Shown in pieces: positions 33,510 to 44,135 of a stretch of 64,000 nt of DNA (position 1 is the first letter of the stretch; every line of letters starts with the position of its first letter). The stretch spans positions 1 to 64,000 of the forward strand of contig LNAC01001891.1 in the NCBI GenBank assembly GCA_002007465.1. The letters run 5' to 3'. Under the pieces are notes generated by a model. The model did not search any database, was not told the origin of the DNA, and saw only the letters and a list, made by a program, of their open reading frames with translations. Origin of the DNA: Ailurus styani (lineage: Eukaryota > Chordata > Mammalia > Carnivora > Ailuridae). A program made the translations under genes and the position numbers.

Positions 33510-33850
33510 TGTCTTTAAAATGTAGTTTGGGTAGCAGTGAAAATGGCAGAGTACATTCCTCTGAAAATTCTCTCCTCCATAAAAGCAATGGACACACTGG
33601 TGAAAATTGCAAGAATGACCATTTTCAGAGGTCTTGAGCTTAATCAAAGACTTGTAGTAATCCAGGAAGATTTTGTTTTGTTTTGTTTTTTCAAGAAAAA
33701 TAGAATAGTCTCAGTAAGAACAGAGAAATTTATGGTAACTTGATCTAATGCCACCACCCCTTCCCAGCTCCACAATAGTCTTCGAACCAAAAGCCACAGT
33801 CAAGTGAAAACCAGCAACCTGGCAGCCACCGGCAGGGGATGTTTAGATAT
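33510..33850 (+). mobile_element. Old L1 5' UTR fragment
   Basis: 'gaaaatggcagagtacattc', 'ctcctccataaaagcaatgg', 'acttgtagtaatccaggaag' and 'caccaccccttcccagctcc' resemble the 5' UTR of L1M-type elements on the plus strand. It probably belongs with the L1 pieces from 34,500 on. Confidence 0.5.
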
Positions 33851-33894
33851 CATTAGCTTATCAGCAGATGAGACTGATGATTTGGGCTGAGACC

Positions 33895-34010
33895 AGATTC
33901 TAAAGGACTTTACATGCTCCATTACTGATTTGGCATTTTACCCTGAAAGTAATAGAGAGTCATGCAAAGACTTTGGTCTTAAATCTCCATTTCTGGATTA
34001 TTATTATTAT
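33895..34010 (-). mobile_element. Possible L2 LINE fragment
   Basis: 'taaaggactttacatgctcc', 'ggcattttaccctgaaagt' and 'gagtcatgcaaagactttgg' are similar to an inverted L2 body segment. It ends at an ATT trinucleotide run (34,001-34,016). Weak. Confidence 0.35.
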
Positions 34011-34260
34011 TATTTGACATGCAAAGTTTTATTCCAGAGTGGAAGCCAGGTGAGAGCATTTGTTGAAAATCATCAGAGGCAATTTTTTAGTATCTTGGCT
34101 GCTTGAAGCTATGAATAACTATTGGGGTAAACAGTAAGTTAACCAGAAAGCTTAAAAATAAATCTGGGGATAAGATATCCATAGGGTTTTTGAGAGCTCA
34201 AACATATTCCCAAGAATGTAATAAGGCCATGTACATGTTTAGGGATGTGCGCATGCCCAG

Positions 34261-34478
34261 AAAAGAGCTGACAGGGGCACCTGGGTGGCTCAGTGGGTTA
34301 AAGCCTCTGCCTTCGGCTCAGGTCATGATCTCAGGGTCCTGGGATCGAGCCCCACATCGGGCTTCCTGCTCGGCAAGGAGCCTGCTTCCTACTCTCTCTC
34401 TACCTACTTGTGATCTCTCGATCTCTCCCTCTCCCTCTGACAAATAAATAAATAATTTTAAAAAAAAAAGAGCTGACA
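34261..34478 (+). mobile_element. Young Can-SINE with perfect TSD
   Basis: Plus-strand full copy from 34,274 with 'gttaaagcctctgccttcgg', 'ggtcctgggatcgagcccc', 'cctacttgtgatctctcg' and the AATAAA tail. The 13-base duplication 'aaaagagctgaca' is perfect at 34,261-34,273 and 34,466-34,478. Its tail has a short extra CTCC-type expansion. Confidence 0.96.
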
Positions 34479-34499
34479 AGGCCCTACTCTTTCCCCTCT

Positions 34500-35310
34500 G
34501 GCTGGCCTTGAGTCACTCTACAAACAGGAAGTGAAGGCTAAGGCAGAGTTTTGAGTTGCCAGGGTGAGTGTTGAAAGCACATTCCACAATGCACACAGAA
34601 CGCCCCAACAGAAACTGGGAGACTTAACCATTCATGTGTTTAAGGAAATCTCTGACCAAATCTTTATCTGACCATTAAGCTAACTGAATAGAGACCTCAG
34701 TGGCTGCACATGACAAATACAGAGTTTTCTGAATTAGCTCAGAAAAATCACTAAGAGACAAAAATAAAACAATAATCCTGAGGAATGGGGAGAATCTTAT
34801 TTCCAGAGCTGTCCTGTCTTTTTTAATTTATTTAAATTGTCCAGTTTTCTACAACAACAGCAAAAATGTATGACATCCAGAAAAACAAGACTGTATGACC
34901 CATATACAAGTAAAAATGCAGTCAATAGAACAGTTCTGAGGAAGCCTAGACATTGAAATTATTAGACAAAACTTCAAAAAGATTTAAATCATCTCTTATA
35001 AATATGTTAAAAAAACTAAAGGGGCCATGTCTATAAAACTAAAGGAAAGTATGAGAATGATATCTGACCAAACGGAGAACACTAATACAGAGATGGAAAT
35101 TATAAAAAGGAACCAAATAGAAATTCTGGAAACAAAAAGTACAATAATTGAAATGAAAAATTGCCTAGAGTTTCAGTAGAAAATCTGAGAAAACATGAAA
35201 GATTCAGCAAACTTGAAGACAGGACAATTGAAATTATCCAGTCTAAAGAACACCAGTGAGAAAAGAATGAAGAAAAGTGAACAGGGCCTAAAGACCTGTA
35301 GGACACCATC
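34500..35310 (+). mobile_element. Old L1 5' region into ORF1 start
   Basis: 'gcagtcaatagaacagttct', 'gaggaagcctagacattg', 'gaccaaacggagaacact', 'aattctggaaacaaaaag' and 'gacctgtaggacaccatcaa' follow, in order, the 5' UTR/ORF1 leader of L1ME/L1MD-type elements. At about 35,310 the text jumps to late L1, so several kilobases of the element are missing. Confidence 0.7.
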
Positions 35311-35622
35311 AAGGGGACAAAGACTGCATTACCATAATGACCCAGCAATTCCACTCCTATGTATATACGCAAATGAATTGAAAGTAGGGACTCAAACAGA
35401 GACTTGTATGCCAATCTTCAGTGCAGCATTACTTGCGATAACCCAAAGACAGAAACAAAGTGGGTGGGGAGAGGAGAGAATGAGGAATTAGTATTTAATG
35501 GCCACAGTTTTTGTCTGAGATGATAAAAAAAAAAAGGTGTGGAAATGGATAGTGATGATGGTTGTACACCACCACAAACGTGCTTAATGCCTCTGAATTA
35601 CACATTTAAAAATAGTTAAAAT
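35311..35622 (+). mobile_element. Old L1 late ORF2 and 3' UTR, part 1
   Basis: 'gacccagcaattccactcc', 'tatgtatatacgcaaatga' and 'ggttgtacaccaccacaaac' are late ORF2 and 3' UTR landmarks. The direct join to ORF1-leader text at about 35,310 marks an internal deletion or a second insertion. Confidence 0.65.
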
Positions 35623-35830
35623 GGGGCGCCTGGGTGGCTCAGTAGGTTAAAGCCTCTGCTTTCGGCTCAGGTCATGATCTCAGGGTCCTGGGATCGAGGC
35701 CCGCATCGGGCTCTCTGCTCAGCAGGGAGCCTGCTTCCCCCTCTCTCTGTCTGCCTCTCTGCCTCCTTGTGATCTCTCTCCCTCTGTGAAATAAATAAAT
35801 AAAATCTTTAAAAAAAAATAGTTAAAATGG
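35608..35830 (+). mobile_element. Young Can-SINE with TSD, nested in L1
   Basis: Plus-strand copy from 35,623 ('ggggcgcctgggtggctcag') with the young head, 'cccgcatcgggctctctgct' and an 'aaataaataaataaaatctt' tail. The duplication 'aaaaatagttaaaatgg' is seen at 35,608-35,624 and about 35,814-35,830. It interrupts the L1 3' UTR. Confidence 0.96.
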
Positions 35831-36116
35831 TAGAGCTCATGTTACGTATATTTTACCACATTTTTATTTAAAGGGATGATGTACTGATACATGATAAAAC
35901 ATGGATAAATTTTGACAACATCATAGTAAGTGAAAGCCAAAGAAGACCACATTTTGTATGATTTAATTTCCAGGAAATGTTCAAAATAGGCAAATTCATA
36001 GAGGCAAAAGATGATTGCCAGGGGCTGGTGGGGAGGGGAAAATGGGGAGTAACTGCTAATGGGTACAGTGCTTATTTTGGGTGATAAAAATACTCTCAAA
36101 TTAGATAGTGGTTATA
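35831..36116 (+). mobile_element. Old L1 3' UTR, part 2
   Basis: 'catggataaattttgacaac', 'gtatgatttaatttccagg', 'gattgccaggggctggtg' and 'gggtgataaaaatactctc' are plus-strand L1M 3' UTR landmarks. Confidence 0.7.
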
Positions 36117-36318
36117 TATTTTTTAAGATTTTATTTATTTGACAGAGAGGGTGAGAGAGCACAAGTAGGGGAAACAGCAGAGTGAGAGGGAGAAGCAGAC
36201 TCCTTGCTGAGCAGGGAGTCTGATTCGGGGCTCAATCCCAGGACCCAGGGATCATGACCTGAGCCGAAGGCAGACAGTTAATTGACTGAGCCACCCAGGT
36301 GCCCTGATAGTGGTCATA
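36103..36318 (-). mobile_element. Can-SINE with TSD, nested in L1
   Basis: Minus-strand copy, 36,117-36,304: 'ttttaagattttatttattt' on the left, 'gactgagccacccaggtg' on the right, with an 'attaattg'-type head of the older subfamily. The duplication 'agatagtggttata' / 'tgatagtggtcata' flanks it imperfectly. Confidence 0.92.
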
Positions 36319-36425
36319 GATGTACGACACTGTAAATCTACTGAGACCCACTGAATTGTTAATGTTAAAGGTGTGAATATTATGATATGTGAACTATATC
36401 TCAATAAAAAATGAAACTAATAAAA
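36319..36425 (+). mobile_element. Old L1 3' UTR, part 3 with end
   Basis: 'cccactgaattgttaatgtt', 'aatattatgatatgtgaact' and 'atatctcaataaaaaatg' form the L1M 3' terminus with its AATAAA and short poly-A. Confidence 0.75.
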
Positions 36426-36504
36426 TACACTATAATCTTATGTCTATCATCACTTTCTCCAGAAATTTTCCCCACCTTTTTTCCATTTCTCCAGGTTGGG
36501 TTTC

Positions 36505-36703
36505 AGTAACACTTTTCTGTGATCTCACAATTTCTTATGAATGATTTGACAATTATGTATGTTATCTTTTTGAAATCTCACGCTCCATTAGTAGACTATG
36601 ACCTCTGTGAAGGCAAGACATAGTGCTTATTTATCTTGGAATTACCAAAAGCTAATACAGGATTGAATACTATAGGAGCTCAGGAAATAGTGGCTGCATT
36701 AAT
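36505..36703 (+). mobile_element. L2 LINE 3' fragment
   Basis: 'attagtagactatgacctctg' (shortened: ctatgacctctgtgaaggc), 'aagacatagtgcttatttat' and 'gctcaggaaatagtggctg' are plus-strand L2 3' landmarks. Cut on the right by the next SINE. Confidence 0.55.
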
Positions 36704-36705
36704 AA

Positions 36706-36940
36706 AGAAAATAAACTTTTATTTTATTTTTTTAATTTTTAAAAAGACTTTATTTATTTGAGAGAGAGAGAGAGTAAGAGAGAGCATGTGAGCAGGGGTA
36801 GGGGCAAAGGGAAAGGGAGAACCTTCTCCCTGTTGAGTGGGAAGCCATCCTAGGCTGGGCTCCATCCTAGGACCCCAAGAATATGACCTGAGACGAAGGC
36901 AAATGCTTAACCAACTGAGCCACCCAGGTGCCCAGAAAAT
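36706..36940 (-). mobile_element. Can-SINE, older subfamily
   Basis: Minus-strand copy, about 36,731-36,933: 'aagactttatttatttgaga' on the left, 'ccaactgagccacccaggtg' on the right. Diverged mid-section. The short duplication 'agaaaat' occurs at 36,706-36,712 and 36,934-36,940. Confidence 0.88.
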
Positions 36941-37340
36941 GTTCTTTTAAAGAGAACACATTTCTGTCCAGAGACATGTTTCTCGTTTCAAATTGGGTTC
37001 CTTGGGAAAGCAGACTCTGAAAGAAGATTTGCATAAAGGAGGTTTACTGGGGAGTGTTCTTAATTTGGGCATATATGGGGGAAGTGAAGGAAGGACAATT
37101 GTGGAGAGGTAGTTTACCCTCAATGAAATCATGACCAAAGCTTTAGCCAATCTTTAGGGAATTTGATGACTTTCAGAGCTGTCTGCCTTAGGGGCAATGG
37201 ACCAGTTCTTTATACCCTCCTGATCAAGCAGCAATTGGACGTACAGCGTCCTTTGGGAGAAGGCATGAACGTGGGTAAAGCAGATCTGCCTCCACCAGCC
37301 CAGCAGCTCAAGGAACAAGTGAATACCTATAGAGACATCA

Positions 37341-37484
37341 AGGCACCATAGTTTTACCTGCTGCTTAGCTCTGCTGTAGTTTGTCCCATGGTGCTGGATC
37401 AATGTGGGATCGAGGCACCATAGTTTTACCACACTGCTTAGCTCTGCTATGGCTTGGCCCGGGATGCTGGATCAATGTGGGATC
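37341..37484. repeat. Two-copy 72-bp tandem duplication
   Basis: Copy 1 (37,341-37,412) and copy 2 (37,413-37,484) both start 'aggcaccatagttttacc' and end 'ctggatcaatgtgggatc', with about ten differences in between. The difference level means it is not an assembly artefact of the last kind and has had time to diverge. Confidence 0.92.
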
Positions 37485-39080
37485 ACCCGAGGGAGGTATA
37501 GTGAGAAGGAAAGCATGGGGTCAGACCCTTTGATTTCCACCTTGAGTCTTCTTGTTTGTATCAGAGTTTATCTTCCTTAGGCCTGTTTCTTCTTCCATGG
37601 CAAGGCAATATTCCTACCTACACACTAGAACAAGTTGCCGATGTCCTGGGATAACGTGGAAGTGAGGTCAAAGTTGAGTGGACTATGGTCAGGAAGGAAA
37701 TCCAGTACCTGTGATTCCCCATAAGGCCAACTACACCATGCTCCCTCCACCTAACCCACCCAGAATCTCCCAGATTTCTGCTGAAAGAGAACATAACAGG
37801 TCTAGTTGCCTTTCCAGGGTACTGAGAAATTGATCAACTGTGTTTTGAGTTAGTTGGACCCCTGATAAGGATTTTGCATCAGGTGGACATTTGTTCTGTT
37901 CTTTTTTTCTGACAGTGGTCAATGAGGAATCATGTGGAAGAAAATTATGTCATTTTTCATCCTGGTATCAAATTGTACATGAGTTAGTGACTTGTTAGGG
38001 AGAAAAAAATGAGTCAATAGTCTATAGTAAATCACTGTGAGTGTTATGAGGAGTCTCAGCACCAGAGATGTAAAGACTCTTGAGTGATGGGCTTCCAATC
38101 TCTACATTCAAGCAAATGGCTCTCAAAGGGGACACACTGGAGGTGGGAAATTTATCAGAATCACAGGGTGAAGGTGAAGCTCATGTAGTTTGAAAAAGCA
38201 TCACGTGCTCTCTCCCCATAGACAGGTTTTATACAAAATTTTTGTCTGTTGCAGATGTGCAGAGAAGGACTCTTCTTCTTCTCAAATCTTTGAGAGAGTG
38301 GGACTCAAAGATTTTTAAAAAATGGTTTGAGAAGTAGCTTTAGGAGCAAATATCTGAAGCTAAAGCTACTGATTGGAAGTTTTTATCTTTATCAGCTACA
38401 TTTCACATAAAAATGACACACTGGTTCTTTACGAAGCCTTAAGCTAAGTAATGCAGTTACGTCCTGCTATAAATGAAAGTTCCAGAACCACTGGTAGACA
38501 GCCTCTCAAAACTAAGGATGGGAAAATGCTAACAGACTCTGAAGAGTGTTGCAGGTTTGCTCATAAGTTAAAATCACCCGGATTTTTTGACAAGTCTTGG
38601 CGAATTTGGATGTATCACTGAAGGAGATGAATACCTGTCATCTTGGAGACTCCAATGATGTCCAAACTTTCCTTTAAAGCCTAGAGTAAAGAATGAAATA
38701 AACAGCTCTTTCAGGACAGATTCCCCACAGGTAGGTAAGGAGATAGCCTTGCTCCCAAGACCATTATCTAAAGTTTCTGTGACTCAAATCCAGTCTCCAC
38801 TGTGGAGTGGCTGCTGTGACTAGCAGCCCCCAACAACGCCAAGGCTCACATTCCAAGCTCCACGGTAAAGAGATCTGCGGGTGAAAGCAGATTTACTCAC
38901 ATTTCCAGCAACAGCGTTTCTCAAGGTTTATCAGCTTAGGAAATGAATGTAGACTATTTCCTTGGTGTCACGGGCAGTGAGGAGCATGGATTTCAGGAGC
39001 AATTACTAGTCTACAGGTTAACCCTTTCCTTATGAATGAGGAACACGAAAATAATTTCCACTGTGGTCTATTTGGTCAAT
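37485..39080. other. Unassigned sequence
   Basis: About 1.6 kb with no gene supported and no repeat named. All open frames are below 70 codons. Confidence 0.4.
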
Positions 39081-39084
39081 ACGT

Positions 39085-39165
39085 GTTTGTACGGTTATAT
39101 ACATATATGTACATAATCACATACACACATATATGTATATAAAACATATATATGATGTATATAAA
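39085..39165. repeat. AT-rich (TA/CATA)n low-complexity
   Basis: A run of tatata/catata/tgtata units, imperfect. Low-complexity DNA. Confidence 0.8.
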
Positions 39166-39289
39166 TCTCTTAATGAAATGTATATTTTCCACATCTATGA
39201 AATGTTTCCTGCTAGTTTTTTGAAAAACTGCCTAAGTGGATCTCATGCTACCAAATACACATTGAGATATTTGTAACCAATTTGATTTC

Positions 39290-39346
39290 TCTTTTTTCTT
39301 TTCTTTTCTTTTCTTTTTTATTTTATTATTATTATTATTATTTTTT
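39290..39346. repeat. (TTTTC)n and (ATT)n simple repeats
   Basis: (TTTTC)n at about 39,290-39,315 followed by (ATT)n at 39,322-39,345. The Lys/Asn-rich open frame on the opposite strand is a translation of these. Confidence 0.85.
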
Positions 39347-39469
39347 TGCTTTCTCATGACCTGGAACAGGGGACAACCCACTACCTGCTCTGCTCTTGAG
39401 TGGCCTGTGTACATTTTGAAATGGTGGGAGAAAAATCAAAGAAGAGTAATAGTTCATAACACATGAAAA

Positions 39470-39612
39470 TCGTGTGAAATTCCAAATTCAGTGTCCACAC
39501 ATAAAGTTTTATTGGACACACCATTTGTTTACAGATTGAGTGAGTGGTTGCAACAGTGACCATAGGGTCCGTAAAGCCAATGACAGAAAAAGCTAGCAGA
39601 GCCCTGGACTAG
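39470..39612 (+). mobile_element. hAT-like DNA transposon relic, copy 2
   Basis: 'acataaagttttattggaca', 'gtgagtggttgcaacagtg' and 'ccatagggtccgtaaagcc' match the same old repeat seen at 21,283-21,525, but here only the central part is left. Confidence 0.5.
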
Positions 39613-40399
39613 AGCATTTCTCTATTTGTTGCTGGTCTTTTTAGGGCTTCCTTAAACCCCTGCTCCACTGAAGACAAGATCATTGCAATCAGACAGAGCA
39701 GCCGGAGTACACCTCTATCAATATAACCAGACTTACTCTGCTTCAAGTAACACCCACTTACAGGTAAAGAGCACTTAGCTGGTCGCATCTGACCGCACTA
39801 TTTACTTTATAAGAACTACTGAATGCTCCTGGCAGGTGAATTCTCACCATTTAATTTCTTTTTGGAGACAATCAGATTTGTAATCAACAGGTTTGTTTAA
39901 AGTGAGATAATAACTGCTATCGGCAAAAAAATAGAGAGAGAGAGATTTTCTTCTAAAAGTTAAAAAAATCCCTTAATTAGTAAGTTAGCTGTAGAAAAAC
40001 AAAACAAGGAATGATACTAACTGTTGCATTCTGCTTTAAAGTAAAATATTGTTGGACCCAGAAGACATTGAAGAGGAGAAGTAATTAACTCAGCACGGTA
40101 GCTCAGGAAAGGCCCAGAACTCTAAACAAAAAATTATATCAGGTATTATCCTTCGTTTTAACTCTCTGAACTGTTTTGTGGGAGGGAGTTGGTTGCGGAA
40201 GGAAGCAAGGCAGAGGCCCTTGACCGGAGCGATGAAATGCCAAAGAACAAATACAGAGCTCTCTTAATGTTTTGAAAAAAAGATACTCACTTAAATATGG
40301 TCAACCGATCATTTCAATGATCCTTTTTCTTTTGAAACATACAGTTTCACATACATCATTTCACATACAGTTGTAAGTCATTTGCCCATTTCCCCAGTG
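39613..40399. other. Unassigned sequence
   Basis: No gene or named repeat. Short A-rich and GA-rich runs at 39,927-39,965. Confidence 0.4.
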
Positions 40400-42251
40400 G
40401 TAACTTCTTATAAAACCATAGTATAATATCACAATGAGGATATTGACATTAACACAATTCGCTGTTTTTATTCAGATTTTCCCTGTTTGGGTTGTGTATG
40501 TGTGTGTGTGTCTGTGTTTACTTCTCTGCAATTGTATCATGTGTAGGTTTGTGTATCCACAAGGCAAAATACAGAATAGTCCAGTTCCCACAAGGATCCC
40601 CCTCCTGCCTGTTAAGAATCGTACCCATCTTTCTTCCACTCCATCGCCAACATCCCTAACTCGTGACAACCACTAATCTGTTCTCCCCTTCTAAAGTGTT
40701 GATCTTTTAAGAATGTCACATAATGGTATCCTGCAGTATGTAAGCTTGTGGGACAGTCATTTGTCACTCAGCATAATCCTCTGGAGATTCAATCAGGTTG
40801 TTGCGTGTACCCAGAGCTCATTCTTTTTCTATTGCTCGGTGGTACTCCATGACATGGGTTTTGGAATGCTGAACCAACCCCACATAAATGGAATAAATCT
40901 CATTTGGTCATGGTGTAATATCTTTGTCTATATGGTTGGATTCGATTTGCTAGTATTTTATTATGGGTTTTTGCACCTAAGTTCATGAGAGCTATTAGTC
41001 TGTAGTTATGTTAATTTTTTTTTACTTTCTTTGTCTGCTTTTGTTATCAGGGTAATACTAGCCTCATAAAATAAGTTAGAAAATTTCTCTCCTTTTCTAT
41101 TTTTTGGAAGATATTGTGTGAAACGGGCACTAATTCTTTGTGATTCTTCTACCAGAGTCTTTGCTAATACGCTGTAATGAAACCATCTGGACCTGGAGAT
41201 TTCTTCTCCAGAAACACTTTAACTAAAAGTTGCATTTCTTTAATGGCTATGTAACTCTTCAGATTATTTTATCTCAGTTGAGGTTTGGTGGTATGTGGTT
41301 ATGGAGAAAGTGGAGAGTTTTTCTAAGTTGTCGGATCCATGAGTGTAGAACATTTGTTCAGAGTCCCTCATTATGTCTTCAGTGGCTGCAGGATCCATAG
41401 TGATGGTCCCTGTTTCATTCCTGATATTGGTAATGGCTGCCTTCTCTCTTTTCATTATTGTTTCAAGTCTTACTAATGATTTGTTAATTTTAATCCTTTT
41501 TTAAAATAAACATTTTTTTCATTAAATTCTGCAACAGAGGAAAATTGTACTTTTTTGTTGTTGTTGTGGCTTGAATTACATTCATTTCTGCTGTTATTAT
41601 TATTTTCTTCTGTTTGCTTTGGGCTTATTTTGGATTGCTTTCTCCAAGTTTCTTGTAGTAAGAATTTAGATTATTGATTTGAGATCATCTTCGTTTCTAA
41701 CATGAGTATTTAATGCTATAAATTTCCCTCTCTGCATTTAGTTGTAGTGTACAACCTTAAGCCTTGTATTTTCATTTTCATTTAACTCTGTATTTGTTAT
41801 GTCCATTGAGATTTCTTGCTTGGTCCATCAGTTACATAGAAATGTGTTGTTTCATTTCCACACGTCTACAGATTTTTCTGTTGTCTTTCTCATGTTGATT
41901 TCTAGCTTGAATCCATTGTGGTCACAGAACAAACTCTATGCTTTCATGCTTCTAAATTTATTGAAGTTTGTTTTATGGCCCAGATATGGACCATATCTTA
42001 TGGCCCAGATATGGACCAGATATCTTAGTGAATATTCTATAGGCACTTGCAAAAAATGTGTATTTTGCTGTTGTTGGGTGGAGTGTTCTATATGTGTTAA
42101 TGACATTCTGTTGTTCGATTAAGGTATTCTGGACTTCTACATTCTTGTCGATTTTCTGACTCATATATCTATCACTTTCTGAGGGGACAGTGATGAAGTC
42201 CCCAAGTAGAATCATGATTTGTCTATTTAATCTTTCAGCTTCATTGATCCT
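40400..42251 (-). mobile_element. Old L1 LINE, 3' UTR to ORF2, left part
   Basis: Inverted old L1. 40,400-40,960 is the 3' end ('ctcagcataatcctctggag', 'ggtggtactccatgacatgg'); from about 40,975 comes ORF2 RT text ('cagggtaatactagcctcat', 'gaaaccatctggacctggag', 'ggcactaattctttgtga'), then further toward the ORF2 N-terminus ('cttgaatccattgtggtcac', 'aagtccccaagtagaatcat'). A jump near 40,960 marks an internal deletion. Stops everywhere; inactive. Confidence 0.75.
41973..42024. repeat. 25/27-bp tandem duplication inside L1
   Basis: 'ttatggcccagatatggacc' plus 'atatc' at 41,973-41,997 is followed by the same string plus 'agatatc' at 41,998-42,024. A local slippage duplication in the L1 relic. 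Confidence 0.9.
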
Positions 42252-42469
42252 TGCTTCATGTATTTTTTTTAAAGATTTTATTTATTTATTTGACAGAGAG
42301 AGATCACAAGTAGGCAGAGAGGCAGGCAGAGAGAGGGGGAAGCAGGTTCCCCGCTGAGCAGAGAGCCCGATGCAGGGCTTGATCCCAGGACCCTGAGATC
42401 ATGACCTGAGCTGAAGGCAGAGGCTTTAACCCGATGAGTCACCCAGGTGCCCCATGCTTCATGTATTTT
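42252..42469 (-). mobile_element. Young Can-SINE with perfect TSD, nested in L1
   Basis: Minus-strand full copy, 42,267-42,454: 'aaagattttatttatttatt' at left, 'agatcacaagtaggcagaga', 'gaggctttaacccgatgag' and 'tcacccaggtgcccc' at right. The 15-base duplication 'tgcttcatgtatttt' is perfect at 42,252-42,266 and 42,455-42,469. Confidence 0.96.
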
Positions 42470-42890
42470 GAGAATTATGTTATTTGGAGCATACACATTT
42501 CAAATCACTACGTCTTCCTAGTGGATTGATTGATCCTTTTTATCATTTTGTTCCTCTTTGTCTCTAGTAACTTTTCTCTGAAATCTAATTTCTCTGGTAT
42601 TAATATAATAACTCTTGCTTAATTTTTTTTCTAAAGTCAATGTTTGCTGAGGTATTTTTTTCCATCCTTTTACTTGTAACCTACCTGTGTCATTGAAGTT
42701 GAAGCGAGTTTCTTTAAAAAAAAAAAAAGGTCATTTTTCCCCCACTCACCTAAACTCTGTTGATTGTCTTTTCCCACTCTGGTTGTGATTTCCTGGTTCT
42801 TATTATGATGGCTGATCTTTAATTGTATCCTGACTGTTTTGACTATTATGTTAGGAGACTCAATCCTATCTAAATATTCCATTTTAGCAA
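42470..42890 (-). mobile_element. Old L1 LINE, ORF2 endonuclease end, right part
   Basis: Continues the inverted L1 after the SINE: 'gttatttggagcatacacat', 'ttgttcctctttgtctcta', 'ctaatttctctggtattaat', 'ccttttacttgtaacctacc'. These lie in the region between the endonuclease and the RT of old L1 ORF2. Confidence 0.7.
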
Positions 42891-43889
42891 GTAGTTGCCC
42901 CGTCTAAGTGTAGCGTGCCGTTCCTGGCCTACTTTGTGGGATGGGATTCCAATCACAATTTAGTTTTCAAAGCCTCTGTGATGTTATTTTGGTCAGCTGT
43001 AGCTCCACTTTCTGCCACTGTTGTTGTTTGAGACTGCAGTGGTCCACTTGGTGTCCCTAGGTAGGAGGTGGTTTTTCTGCCCCGTGAGGATAAGGAATTC
43101 TGCTGGCAACCCCATATGAGCCCAGCAGCGCCAGCAAATAAAACCCACTGGGACCCCCGCTAAAAATAAGCATTCAGGGGAGAGTGTTCTTCCTTGCTGC
43201 TCTCATATTCCCTCTCCCTCACTCTGAGACACCAGTCAGCCAGGGGTCACCAGCCAGGGGCTTTGGTTCTGGCACAACCGAAACCTGGCTCAGAAAGCAC
43301 TTTCTGTCCTGTGAGCTTCAGACTTCCCTCCCAAATGCACAAGCAAGGGGATCTGGTACACAAGCCCCTGGTCCAGGAAGCACTCTCTTTCCCTAAGAGC
43401 TTACACTCCTCTATATGTACATTTTAAAGCAATTAAAAAAAAAAAAGATAAACTCTCATTTCTCTGAGATATGTTCCTTCCGATTCTTACAGAACCTTAG
43501 AAAACATCAAACTTAGGTTTGAATCACTTCCACTTTGCCCATTGAGCCATCCAGATTCTTCCCCTTTCCTCTTTTTCTTTGCCCAAAGTCCCTACTCTGA
43601 TCATGTATACGTTTCCGTATTACCTTCCTCCACAAGTGCTTCCCTCTTTCTTCTCACAGCTCTTCCTGATGAATGCCCTTCCACCCTTCCTGGCTTCTTG
43701 TGCCCTTAGAAACCATTGCTTGCATGGGCTCTGTTGTTCTTGCTCATTCCTACAGTCCTGGAAACTGGAACGTTCCAGCAGCTTCTCTCCTCTCAGACTG
43801 GTCTTGTGTGGCATCTACATTCGGTCTGCCCATTTTCTCTACCAGCTACTTTGTACCTCTCACCTTTTCTGTCTCCAAGAGGTGGATGA
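42891..43889. other. Unassigned sequence
   Basis: No gene supported. A 135-codon plus frame at 43,579-43,986 and overlapping frames show no domain; its right end runs into the MIR. Confidence 0.4.
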
Positions 43890-44135
43890 TCACACATTCC
43901 AGTGGGATACCGTGTGGTTGGTTTCAAATCCCAACTTTGCCACTTATCACCTGTCCAGCCTCAAGCAGGTCACTCAGTACCTCTGACCTCAGTTTCCCCA
44001 CCCAGAAAGGAGGATGTGAACAGCATGTACCTTATAGGGCTATCGCGAGGATTAAATGTATCAGGGATGTATAAAGTCCTCATAATAGTGCCTGACCACC
44101 TATGTCAAAGCATTGTGTCAGCTACTATTATGATT
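43890..44135 (+). mobile_element. MIR SINE, near full length
   Basis: 'ggtttcaaatcccaactttg' (B-box area), 'ccacttatcacctgtccagc', 'aagcaggtcactcagtacct', 'ctgacctcagtttccccac', 'gctatcgcgaggattaaatg' and 'aatagtgcctgaccacct' are in the full plus-strand MIR order. Confidence 0.88.
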
